From positions 1-27,178 of the IMG/VR virus record IMGVR_UViG_3300044695_006470: a DNA stretch of 27,178 bases, one strand, 5' to 3'. The DNA comes from a virus. The notes below the pieces were generated by a model. It was not told the origin of the DNA and made no database searches. It was given only the letters and a program-made list of their open reading frames with translations. Numbering within the stretch: position 1 is the stretch's first letter; each line of letters opens with the position of its first letter. The position numbers and the translations under genes were made by a program. Shown here in pieces: positions 6,441 to 13,217 of this stretch.

Positions 6441-8288
6441 ATGGGAGCATTATTAGAATCAGGTCTTGTTGGTAACATTGGTCTTAAGCACCTTAAAGTT
6501 ATCAAGGAAGATACTATTAACAAATGGGACAAATTAGGGTTCCTTGAAGGTCTTAAAGGCCACCTAAAAGAAAATGTTGCGCAGTTATATGAAAACCAAG
6601 CATCACATTTGATTAACGAAGCAACTTCTGACGGTTCTTCAGGTTCTTTTGAAACTGTTGTATTCCCAATCGTTAGACGTGTATTCTCTAAGTTACTTGC
6701 TAATGACATTGTGTCTGTACAAGCTATGAACTTACCAATTGGTAAATTGTTCTACTTCGTACCAAAGATTCAAGGTTATAACGGAGCTGATGCTGCTACT
6801 ACAACAGGACCATTTAACGCTAATTCAGGTCAACACTACGCACCTGTAGGTTCTCCTGGTAACTATCCTGGTGACCCTAACTCAGGTTACACTACAGGTA
6901 ATGGAGGTTATAATGGTACTTATGCTAAAAACCTTTACGATTTATTCTATGAAGGTACTGAACCGGGTCTTGACCCAGCAGGTCTTTTTGATTATTCAAA
7001 AGGTCGTTGGTCGGCTATCACATCTACCGCAACTGTTGTTTCTTGGCAAAATGGTGCGTTATCTACTTTTACAGGAACTTCAGGAAACGTTAGAAAAGTC
7101 ATCATTGCACTTTCTGGTTTCCAAAATGCTGGCGTTGGTAAACTTATCGCACCTGATGGTAATGAAATTGACACAGAATCATTCTTGTCAAGTTTGATTG
7201 TTTACACAGGTTCAGGTTTAGCAGTTGCTGCCGGAAGTCCATGTACAGTATCTACAGGACCACTTTTATATCGTGTTGTAACTCAAAAATATGGTCAAGG
7301 TATTGTAGGACCAACTTCAACTTCAACTCCAACTACTTGGCCGTCAAATGGTGGAGGTACTTATGATAATATCTGCAGTCAAACTGGTATTATCTATTTA
7401 GAAGTTGACCTTTCTTGTCCTACTTGTCCAACTTGTGGTAGTGATACTTTGGACGGTTACACAGGAACAACAATCACTTCAGCGGCTACAACAACTTCAT
7501 TTAGTTGTGCTTGGAGACGTTACGAAGAATTAGAATTTGAAGACAAGATTGGTGAAGTTTCTTTCGACCTTGAATCAGTAACAGTTTCTGTAACTGAAAG
7601 AAAGTTGAGAGCACAATGGTCACCAGAACTTGCTCAAGACGTTGCGGCATTCCACAACATTGACGCTGAGGCTGAATTGACAGCATTGTTATCAGAACAA
7701 GTTGCAGCAGAAATTGACCGTGAAATTCTTCGCGACCTTCGTAAAGGAGCTGCTTGGAATTTACGTTGGGATTACAACGGATGGAGAAGAGTTGCTAATA
7801 CAACTTCCTACACTCAAAAAGACTGGAACCAAACTTTGATTACTGCAATCAACCAATTATCTGCTCAAATTCACAAGTCAACACTTCGTGGTGGAGCAAA
7901 CTGGATTGTTGTTTCTTCTGAAGTTTCAGCTATCTTTGATGACTTGGAATATTTCCACGTTTCAAATGCGTCACCTGAACAAGACCAATACAACATGGGT
8001 ATTGAGAGAGTGGGTACACTTGCTGGTCGTTACCAAGTATATCGTGACCCATACTTCCCATCAAACCAAGTATTGATTGGTCACAAAGGTACATCGTTAC
8101 TTGACACTGGTTACATTTACGCACCGTATGTACCACTTCAATTAACTCCAACTATGTACAACCCATTCAACTTTACACCTATCAAGGGTATCATGACACG
8201 TTACGCGAAGAAAATGGTTAATAACCGTTTCTACGGACGTATCACAGTTGATGGTGTACGTACATTTGACTTACAAGAACTTAGATAA
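6441..8288 (+). CDS. gp23: Major capsid protein (T4 gp23-like)
   Basis: This is the hexamer-forming shell protein. The 615-aa product has the gp23 landmarks: an N-terminal propeptide, then FPIVRRVFSKLLANDIVSVQAM, a G-x-x-F-Y-F-V strand, and the C-terminal HK97-fold part (DLESVTVSVTERKLRAQWS, DLEYFHVS, YQVYRDPYFPSNQVLIGHKG). The propeptide probably ends at L-I-N-E60, followed by ATSDGSSG, matching the (L/I)xE cleavage rule and the T4 gp23 cut after residue 65. Residues about 112-350 are a Gly/Ser/Thr-rich insertion absent at this length from T4 gp23 (521 aa); it holds CPTCPTCG (Cys 326, 329, 332). It follows the scaffold gene by 28 nt and is closed by a terminator. No Shine-Dalgarno precedes the ATG, only an A-rich leader. 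Confidence 0.95.
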   Translation: MGALLESGLVGNIGLKHLKVIKEDTINKWDKLGFLEGLKGHLKENVAQLYENQASHLINEATSDGSSGSFETVVFPIVRRVFSKLLANDIVSVQAMNLPIGKLFYFVPKIQGYNGADAATTTGPFNANSGQHYAPVGSPGNYPGDPNSGYTTGNGGYNGTYAKNLYDLFYEGTEPGLDPAGLFDYSKGRWSAITSTATVVSWQNGALSTFTGTSGNVRKVIIALSGFQNAGVGKLIAPDGNEIDTESFLSSLIVYTGSGLAVAAGSPCTVSTGPLLYRVVTQKYGQGIVGPTSTSTPTTWPSNGGGTYDNICSQTGIIYLEVDLSCPTCPTCGSDTLDGYTGTTITSAATTTSFSCAWRRYEELEFEDKIGEVSFDLESVTVSVTERKLRAQWSPELAQDVAAFHNIDAEAELTALLSEQVAAEIDREILRDLRKGAAWNLRWDYNGWRRVANTTSYTQKDWNQTLITAINQLSAQIHKSTLRGGANWIVVSSEVSAIFDDLEYFHVSNASPEQDQYNMGIERVGTLAGRYQVYRDPYFPSNQVLIGHKGTSLLDTGYIYAPYVPLQLTPTMYNPFNFTPIKGIMTRYAKKMVNNRFYGRITVDGVRTFDLQELR

Positions 8289-8290
8289 TC

Positions 8291-8348
8291 TTATCTATAG
8301 TATAATTAAAAAGGGACGAGAAATCGTCCCTTTTTTATTTATAGATAA
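8291..8348 (+). terminator. Terminator after the capsid gene, with extra outer stem
   Basis: The core stem AAAAAGGGACGA (8308-8319) with TCGTCCCTTTTT (8324-8335) has a GAAA loop and a T tract. Around it TTATCTATA (8291-8299) and TATAGATAA (8340-8348) form a second, perfect 9-bp stem. The core is a standard terminator; the outer stem could protect the 3' end of the abundant capsid mRNA or act in both directions. Confidence 0.9.
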
Positions 8349-8362
8349 ATTGTAAAAAACGT

Positions 8363-8393
8363 CACACAACAAATTTATTTTACAAATTGTGTG
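8363..8393. repeat. Inverted repeat CACACAA/TTGTGTG upstream of the outer-membrane gene
   Basis: CACACAA (8363-8369) and TTGTGTG (8387-8393) are a perfect 7-bp inverted repeat with an AT-rich 17-nt spacer. It lies between the capsid terminator and the TATTTAT motif of the next gene. It may be an operator; no family is recognised. Confidence 0.4.
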
Positions 8394-8402
8394 GATTAGA
8401 CT

Positions 8403-8412
8403 ATATTTATCA
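8403..8412 (+). promoter_or_regulatory. TATTTAT-type candidate late promoter
   Basis: ATATTTATCA lies 29 nt before the ATG at 8442, the longest spacing of the set, downstream of a terminator. The following leader is A/T-only in effect and has no Shine-Dalgarno. Confidence 0.5.
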
Positions 8413-8441
8413 TTATTATAATAAATTTTAAAAAACAAATA

Positions 8442-9236
8442 ATGAAAAAACAAATCTTATTTTTAACCTTAATGATTATGTCGTTATTTACAATGGCCCA
8501 AACTTCAGTTCCTGTAGATACGACAAAAACCGGTGGTTTATTCTACAAACCAGCTAAAAAACAAAGTCCATTTACAAGTGAATTTGGTATTGCCACATCT
8601 AATCTTTGGAGAGGTGTTGATGTAGGTAAGCAACCCGTAATAAAAATGATTGCGGATTATCAACCTGTAGATTGGTTTACACTGACTTCGGAGGCGAATG
8701 TAGTGTATAATCAATTTAAAGATGGTTATGGAAACACAGTAAAGAATCAAGCAATGTTCAATATCTATAACACTTCTTTAGGCGTTCAGGACATTTACTT
8801 TACTCAAAACACTTTTTTACAGAGTGATACAAATTATTTCCATTATAATAAAAAAACAACTTCTCACTTTTTAGAAGCTGCTGTCAGATATAAAGGTGAT
8901 GCCAAAAGTAGAATTGACTTTTTGGCAACTTATGTGTTCTACCAAAACGAAGCTTACAAAAAAGGTGCCGCATATTTTGAGGCGACATACCATTTGGATT
9001 ATAATGCGGACCTATTCGTAGGATACGTAACAGGAGAATCTCAAGTTAATTTTCAACAAAAGGCAGGTTTCACTAATGTCGGTGTTGTTATTAAAAGAAC
9101 ATTACAATTTTCTAAAACAACTGATGCGAATACAAGACTTACAATTATGGTAAATCCTATGTATAAAACGGCAATTGTACCAAACTCAACGGTTGCTAAT
9201 AGACCTATAACGGCTAATTTACAGATACTATTTTAA
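8442..9236 (+). CDS. Exported outer-membrane beta-barrel protein, TorF-like
   Basis: The 264-aa product begins with a clear Sec signal peptide (MKKQILFLTLMIMSLFTMA, cleavage before Q20), the M-A-Q end being typical of Bacteroidota. The mature part is made of alternating polar/hydrophobic strands with aromatic girdles, and ends ...NLQILF with a terminal Phe, the usual outer-membrane barrel insertion signal. The segment FGIATSNLWRGVDVGKQPV, followed by a D-Y-x-P strand, resembles the start of TorF-like putative porins (pattern YVSRG-x-x-x, then x-x-K/P-A/V-x-Q). It is not a known T4 virion type, and sits alone between two terminators after the capsid gene. Such a protein could alter the host envelope, for example by masking a receptor (inference), or be a captured host porin. 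Membrane topology is well supported, function is not. Confidence 0.8.
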   Translation: MKKQILFLTLMIMSLFTMAQTSVPVDTTKTGGLFYKPAKKQSPFTSEFGIATSNLWRGVDVGKQPVIKMIADYQPVDWFTLTSEANVVYNQFKDGYGNTVKNQAMFNIYNTSLGVQDIYFTQNTFLQSDTNYFHYNKKTTSHFLEAAVRYKGDAKSRIDFLATYVFYQNEAYKKGAAYFEATYHLDYNADLFVGYVTGESQVNFQQKAGFTNVGVVIKRTLQFSKTTDANTRLTIMVNPMYKTAIVPNSTVANRPITANLQILF

Positions 9237-9257
9237 TCTGATATGAGATTTTTGATT

Positions 9258-9287
9258 AAAGGAGGGTATAACCCTCCTTTTTTTTTT
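9258..9287 (+). terminator. Rho-independent terminator after the outer-membrane gene
   Basis: A 10-bp perfect stem AAAGGAGGGT (9258-9267) with ACCCTCCTTT (9271-9280), loop ATA, runs into a long T tract. Confidence 0.92.
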
Positions 9288-9339
9288 AGACAAAAATATA
9301 TAATTATTCGACATAAAATTATATAGAAACCGAATATGA

Positions 9340-9360
9340 ATATTTATTAAGATATTTATA
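9340..9360 (+). promoter_or_regulatory. Two tandem TATTTAT motifs
   Basis: ATATTTATTAA (9340-9350) is followed directly by GATATTTATA (9351-9360), 11-12 nt apart and about one helical turn. The second ends 18 nt before the ATG at 9379. This is the only doubled copy I saw. Confidence 0.5.
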
Positions 9361-9378
9361 TATGAATTGTTTTTTTAT

Positions 9379-9960
9379 ATGAGGTTTATTTTATTTTCGA
9401 TTTTATTATTTTTACAAATTAGTGTTTTTTCACAGTTAAGAGATTCGGTCTATGTTCAGACCGCAATTTTTAATATTGTTTATTCTGAAAAATTACAGCA
9501 ACCTAAATGGGTTGAATATACCGTCCTCTGCCACGATGGTAAAATATCTAGAAAAGGATTAGATTTTTATCCTGTAAAGGGAATATCGACTTCAACAAAT
9601 GAAGATTATGAAAATAATATCTATGATAAGGGCCATCTAGCTCCAGCCGCCGATTTCAACTGTAATCAAGATTATCTAAAACAAACATTTTCTTACTTGA
9701 ATTGTGTTCTACAACACGAAAGATTAAATAGGGGGGTTTGGAGATTACTAGAATCTCGTGAGAGAGAACTCTCAAAACAATATAAAGTATCTGTTGAAAT
9801 AAGAATGAATTATAGTAAAAATTCAAAAGTCTTACCAACAGGGGCTACAGTTCCCGATTCTTTTACTAAAACAATTATGTATAATAATAAAAAAGAAAAA
9901 TATTTCTTCAAAAATGAAGAACCGAAATCATCTGACCCTAATTTATATAGGGTTAATTGA
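9379..9960 (+). CDS. Exported DNA/RNA non-specific endonuclease (beta-beta-alpha-metal)
   Basis: This belongs to the Serratia nuclease/NucA family, which cuts DNA and RNA with one metal ion. I chose ATG 9379 (193 aa) over an in-frame TTG at 9367, because the signal peptide MRFILFSILLFLQISVFSQ then starts normally. The active site reads YDKGHLAPAADF: the usual DRGH is DKGH here, with catalytic H86. It is followed by LNRGVWRLLE, giving the metal ligand N117 and E125. The H-to-N distance (31) and N-to-E distance (8) agree with Serratia nuclease (30 and 8). The protein should act in the periplasm or outside. It lies 33 nt before the protease gene in the same unit. Possible roles are nucleotide scavenging, clearing extracellular DNA, or excluding other phages (inference). 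The Arg-to-Lys change may lower activity. Confidence 0.88.
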   Translation: MRFILFSILLFLQISVFSQLRDSVYVQTAIFNIVYSEKLQQPKWVEYTVLCHDGKISRKGLDFYPVKGISTSTNEDYENNIYDKGHLAPAADFNCNQDYLKQTFSYLNCVLQHERLNRGVWRLLESRERELSKQYKVSVEIRMNYSKNSKVLPTGATVPDSFTKTIMYNNKKEKYFFKNEEPKSSDPNLYRVN

Positions 9961-9993
9961 TGTTTAATAAACAAATAAAATAAAATTAAAAAA

Positions 9994-12318
9994 ATGAAAA
10001 AAGTAATCTTATCATTACTGTTTGTTTTCTCATTTATTTTCGGATATAGTCAATACGACTTATCCAAAAATATTGACAGACAAATTATTGTGGTTCCGAA
10101 AAAAGGAATGGAACTACAAGCGAAGAATCACTTTAACCAAGGTGATACAAAAGTTGTTGTCGAGTTCGACCAACTTGGATGGTATGTTGTCCTAATTCCG
10201 AATGGTGAAACCCAAGACGAATTTATTAATCGAAACAAAAGTTTAAGTTTCGTTCAAAATCTTTACAAAGACGAAGTAAGACAAATGCAATTGGATTACA
10301 TTCCAAATGATGCTGAATTTAATCAGTGTTGGCATTTAAGACAAACTTCAGATGCTGATATAGATGCTGATGAGGCTTGGGATTTAGTACCCGCCAATAA
10401 TCCATTTGTAAGTGTTGCGATGTTTGATGGAGGATTAGATTTAACCATTCCTGATTTAGTAGGAAATACTAATAGTCCATTCAATGCCGTTAATAGTACA
10501 ACATCTATTCCTTATGTTAATGCTGAAGATAAACACGGAACAACTTGTTCTGGTACAATTGCCGCGGTAACAAACAATGGAATTGGTGTTAGTAGTGTTG
10601 GTAACAACAAAGTTAAAGTTATGCCGGTGAATATTATGTCACAAGTTTATGCGGGAGGAAGTTTTGGAACCTCGGACGTAATTCAGATTAATGGTGTAAA
10701 TGCGGCAATGGCTAATCCGACCTGTGTCGCAATTGCGATGTCATATGGTGGTTCATCATATTCGGCGGCACTTGAAGCGGCTTTTAACGCGGCTAGAACC
10801 ACCGCAAGAGGTGGAAAAGGTATGGTTGTGGTTGCATCATCGGGAAATGGGTTTTCAGGAACCGCAAATCAATATCCCGCACAATACAGTGCTGTATGGG
10901 GAATTGGAGCTACATCACAATCAGATGTTAGAGCAAGTTTTTCTAACTTCGGTCAAATTTGTGATATATCGGCGCCCGGCGTTGGTATTAGAACTACTGA
11001 TAGATTGGGTACTGCGGGATATAGTACAGGTGACTATACTTCAATAAACGGTACTTCATTCTCTTGTCCTATTACTGCGGCAGCGGCTGCTTTTGTGTTC
11101 TACAAGAATTGGGAATTAACCGATGACCAAGTTTTACAAATACTTGCTCAAACGGCTCAAAAAGTTGGCGGTTATACTTATTCAAATGTTAGTGGATGGC
11201 CCTTATCAACAAGAAGTAATGAACTTGGTTATGGTAGAATTAACTTGAGGGACGCAATTATTGCAACACCAAATCCAGGTGGTGTAACTCCACCTCCACC
11301 TCCTCCGACACTCATTCATAACTTTGTAATTAATACTTTAACTGTAAGTCCTGCGGCGGTTACAGTAGGTTCTAATATTACAATTACTGCAAATGTCGCG
11401 ACACAAAATCCCACATACCCATCGGTTAATGTAATGACTCAACATAGATTATCAACCAACACAACTTGGGGTGACTCTGACGATATTGTTATAGGAACAA
11501 CAAGTGGTAATCTTGGTGGTGGAGTTGCAACTGACGTTGAGACAATAACTTATAATGTTGGTAACATTACAGGACTCAGATATATTATAAGTAGAGTTAA
11601 TTATATGGGTACTATATCTGAAACTAATACAAATGATAATACAAGACAAACAAGTTTCAATGTTACTCAACCTGTTGTATCAGGTGGTGACTTATCCGTT
11701 GCTCTGACTATCCCGTCAACACCAACGGCAACAATTTCATCAACACAATCTCAAATTACGTTCCAATGGAAAGTTACAAATACAGGTACAGTTCCAATTA
11801 CATCATTTACTTGGGACAGAATGTGGGTGAATATTCCTGAAGCACCTAGAACTTGGCCTACACCCGCAAATGGAAGTTTTCCAGGGTCTTGGCAAGGTCC
11901 ATTACTTCCAGGTCAATTCATTTATTTACCGGGTGGAGGATTACCTACAAACCGATTAGGTGTGTCTTATTTATCGGCATCGGTATGTTTTAGTACAAAC
12001 AGTTGTGCTCTACCACTTGGCTCAACAAACACTTTCAGAGTAAGAATTCTAACCGTAAATGGTGGTGCGGGCGATGAAAACCCCGCAAATAACCAAGTTG
12101 AATGTACTGTAACAAGACTTGCGACTGCGGTTAACAATGAAGAGGTTATTGACGCACCTGAAGTTAAATTTGTTGAAGTTAGACAGTTTAGTAATTTATA
12201 TGAAAAACCAATTAGGTACGGTAGTATTGATGAAGCAATACTTGAAAAGGGGCTTAATGTAATTCACATTCATTACTCTGATGGAACGGTAGAAATTAAA
12301 AAGATTTCTGTGAACTAA
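9994..12318 (+). CDS. Exported subtilisin-like serine protease (S8) with C-terminal beta domains
   Basis: The 774-aa protein has a Sec signal peptide (MKKVILSLLFVFSFIFGYS), a propeptide of about 100 residues, and an S8 peptidase domain (about 110-425). The catalytic triad is complete: D145 (VAMFDGGLD), H181 (DKHGTTCSGT) and S355 (NGTSFSCP), with oxyanion Asn285 (SSGN). A short Pro run (about 430-437) leads to a CARDB-like beta-sandwich region (about 440-555) and a second beta domain (about 565-710). The last 45 residues end LNVIHIHYSDGTVEIKKISV, which resembles the end of a type IX secretion sorting domain, although the usual start of such a domain is not clear. It shares a transcript with the exported nuclease. 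Substrate is unknown; cell-surface protein or matrix degradation is plausible. Domain calls beyond S8 are tentative. Confidence 0.92.
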   Translation: MKKVILSLLFVFSFIFGYSQYDLSKNIDRQIIVVPKKGMELQAKNHFNQGDTKVVVEFDQLGWYVVLIPNGETQDEFINRNKSLSFVQNLYKDEVRQMQLDYIPNDAEFNQCWHLRQTSDADIDADEAWDLVPANNPFVSVAMFDGGLDLTIPDLVGNTNSPFNAVNSTTSIPYVNAEDKHGTTCSGTIAAVTNNGIGVSSVGNNKVKVMPVNIMSQVYAGGSFGTSDVIQINGVNAAMANPTCVAIAMSYGGSSYSAALEAAFNAARTTARGGKGMVVVASSGNGFSGTANQYPAQYSAVWGIGATSQSDVRASFSNFGQICDISAPGVGIRTTDRLGTAGYSTGDYTSINGTSFSCPITAAAAAFVFYKNWELTDDQVLQILAQTAQKVGGYTYSNVSGWPLSTRSNELGYGRINLRDAIIATPNPGGVTPPPPPPTLIHNFVINTLTVSPAAVTVGSNITITANVATQNPTYPSVNVMTQHRLSTNTTWGDSDDIVIGTTSGNLGGGVATDVETITYNVGNITGLRYIISRVNYMGTISETNTNDNTRQTSFNVTQPVVSGGDLSVALTIPSTPTATISSTQSQITFQWKVTNTGTVPITSFTWDRMWVNIPEAPRTWPTPANGSFPGSWQGPLLPGQFIYLPGGGLPTNRLGVSYLSASVCFSTNSCALPLGSTNTFRVRILTVNGGAGDENPANNQVECTVTRLATAVNNEEVIDAPEVKFVEVRQFSNLYEKPIRYGSIDEAILEKGLNVIHIHYSDGTVEIKKISVN

Positions 12319-12338
12319 AATATTAATTTGAATATGTT

Positions 12339-12365
12339 AAAAGGAGACTTAGGTCTCCTTTTTTT
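12339..12365 (+). terminator. Rho-independent terminator after the protease gene
   Basis: The stem AAAAGGAGAC (12339-12348) with GTCTCCTTTT (12353-12362), loop TTAG, runs into a T tract. Confidence 0.92.
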
Positions 12366-12373
12366 GTTTAACG

Positions 12374-12388
12374 GATATTTATTATAAA
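12374..12388 (+). promoter_or_regulatory. TATTTAT-type candidate late promoter
   Basis: GATATTTATTATAAA directly follows the terminator. It touches the ATG at 12389 and lies 9 nt before the ATG at 12398. If it is a promoter, the downstream ATG is the more likely start. Confidence 0.5.
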
Positions 12389-12397
12389 ATGTTTAAT

Positions 12398-12940
12398 ATG
12401 AAGAAAGTTAAATTATTAACCGAAGACGATAGAAATGAAATCTTGAATTTATATTCACAAAAAAATATAGTATTAGAGCAAGCCACCACTCAACAAAACT
12501 ATACACTACAAGATATTCAAAATATTTTAAATAGACCCCCATTTAACTCAAAATTAAACGCCGATAATAAGTTTGGTCCATTAACCGCCGGAGCAATAGT
12601 TAAGGCGTTAGATATGGTTAAATCAGGTCAGGCAGGTGTAACCCCTCAAACCATTGCGTCAAAAGATGCGACAACAGTACAATCAACAACCCAAACTGAC
12701 AAAGGATTAGCTCAAAGTACCCCAACTCTACAAACAGGACCCCCATCTCCATCCACTAATACCCAACAAGCTACGACCGCTCAACAACCAGCACAGGCAA
12801 CGACTCAAACCACCTCTCAACAATCGGCTCAAACCACAACACAACAACCAGCACAGGCAACAACCCAAACCACAACACAGCAACCACAAGCAACCGCTCA
12901 ATCGACAGGAAAAGGAGATGATTCAACGGCTATTGAGTAA
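12398..12940 (+). CDS. Thr/Gln-rich protein with tag-like N-terminus and possible peptidoglycan-binding domain
   Basis: I chose ATG 12398 (MKKVKLLTEDD) because it matches the N-termini of related-looking proteins; ATG 12389 in the same frame is possible. Residues 1-28 follow the shared pattern: MKK-[IV]-K-L-x-E, a short helix, then V-L-E27. Residues about 34-75 (YTLQDIQNILNR...DNKFGPLTAGAIVKALD) look like a small peptidoglycan-binding (PF01471-type) repeat with the D-x-x-F-G-P-x-T core. From about 85 onward it is disordered Thr/Gln/Ala/Pro sequence with a 20-residue repeat. The layout suggests a packaged or virion protein with a cell-wall-binding module, but both points are inference. Its end overlaps the antisense 82-aa gene by 11 nt. 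Confidence 0.7.
   Translation: MKKVKLLTEDDRNEILNLYSQKNIVLEQATTQQNYTLQDIQNILNRPPFNSKLNADNKFGPLTAGAIVKALDMVKSGQAGVTPQTIASKDATTVQSTTQTDKGLAQSTPTLQTGPPSPSTNTQQATTAQQPAQATTQTTSQQSAQTTTQQPAQATTQTTTQQPQATAQSTGKGDDSTAIE
12781..12900 (+). repeat. Degenerate 60-bp tandem repeat in the Thr/Gln-rich coding tail
   Basis: Two units of exactly 60 nt (12781-12840 and 12841-12900) share a nearly identical first 32 nt; for example CAACAACCAGCACAGGCAAC is at 12782 and 12842. They diverge afterwards. They encode the repeated peptide QQPAQATTQT. The reading frame is kept because the period is 20 codons. Confidence 0.8.
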
Positions 12941-13178
12941 TCTCATTGTTGTCCTCAATATCTTGAGGCTTTGCGGTAATTCTAATCGCTTTAGATATAA
13001 TTTCACTTTCACCTAAAGAGAACGCACCTCTGTGATAAGCGGATTTACAGGCCAATGTTATAAAATATAATGCGTCTTGACTAGACATAGAAGAAAGTAT
13101 AACTTCTAAATGGTCTTCACTAATAATCGGAACTTCGTCAAAAATTTTACCGTATAATTCGTCTGTTTGATTTTCCAT
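12930..13178 (-). CDS. Unknown small acidic helical protein, 82 aa
   Basis: The product is soluble and helical, acidic at the N-terminus (MENQTDELYGKIFDEVP), with a central hydrophobic helix (QDALYFITLACKSAYHRGAF) that looks like a folded core and not a membrane segment. It ends in an acidic tail. I accept it as real because nothing is coded on the other strand over 12941-13217, its composition is protein-like, and TATAAATATC lies just upstream on its strand. It is the only minus-strand gene between two plus-strand genes and converges with the preceding one by 11 nt. Family not recognised. Confidence 0.7.
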   Translation of the reverse strand: MENQTDELYGKIFDEVPIISEDHLEVILSSMSSQDALYFITLACKSAYHRGAFSLGESEIISKAIRITAKPQDIEDNNEITQ

Positions 13179-13185
13179 AATGTTT

Positions 13186-13195
13186 GATATTTATA
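13186..13195 (+). promoter_or_regulatory. TATTTAT motif in a divergent intergenic region
   Basis: GATATTTATA on the plus strand lies 22 nt before the ATG at 13218. Read on the minus strand it is TATAAATATC, 7 nt before the ATG of the 82-aa gene (13178), and contains the exact T4 late word TATAAATA. Either gene or both could be served. Confidence 0.45.
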
Positions 13196-13217
13196 ATAAT
13201 AGACAATAAATTTCATA

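Noticed and set aside
12389-12397. ATG 12389 as the start of the Thr/Gln-rich protein
   Set aside because: Possible, but it abuts the promoter-like motif, and the downstream MKKVKL start matches the shared leader better.
13186-13195. T4-type TATAAATA reading as the general late promoter here
   Set aside because: The exact T4 word in the direction of the gene appears only at a few sites (1353, 17572 reverse, 13194 reverse). The constant element in front of genes is TATTTAT, so I favour that orientation.
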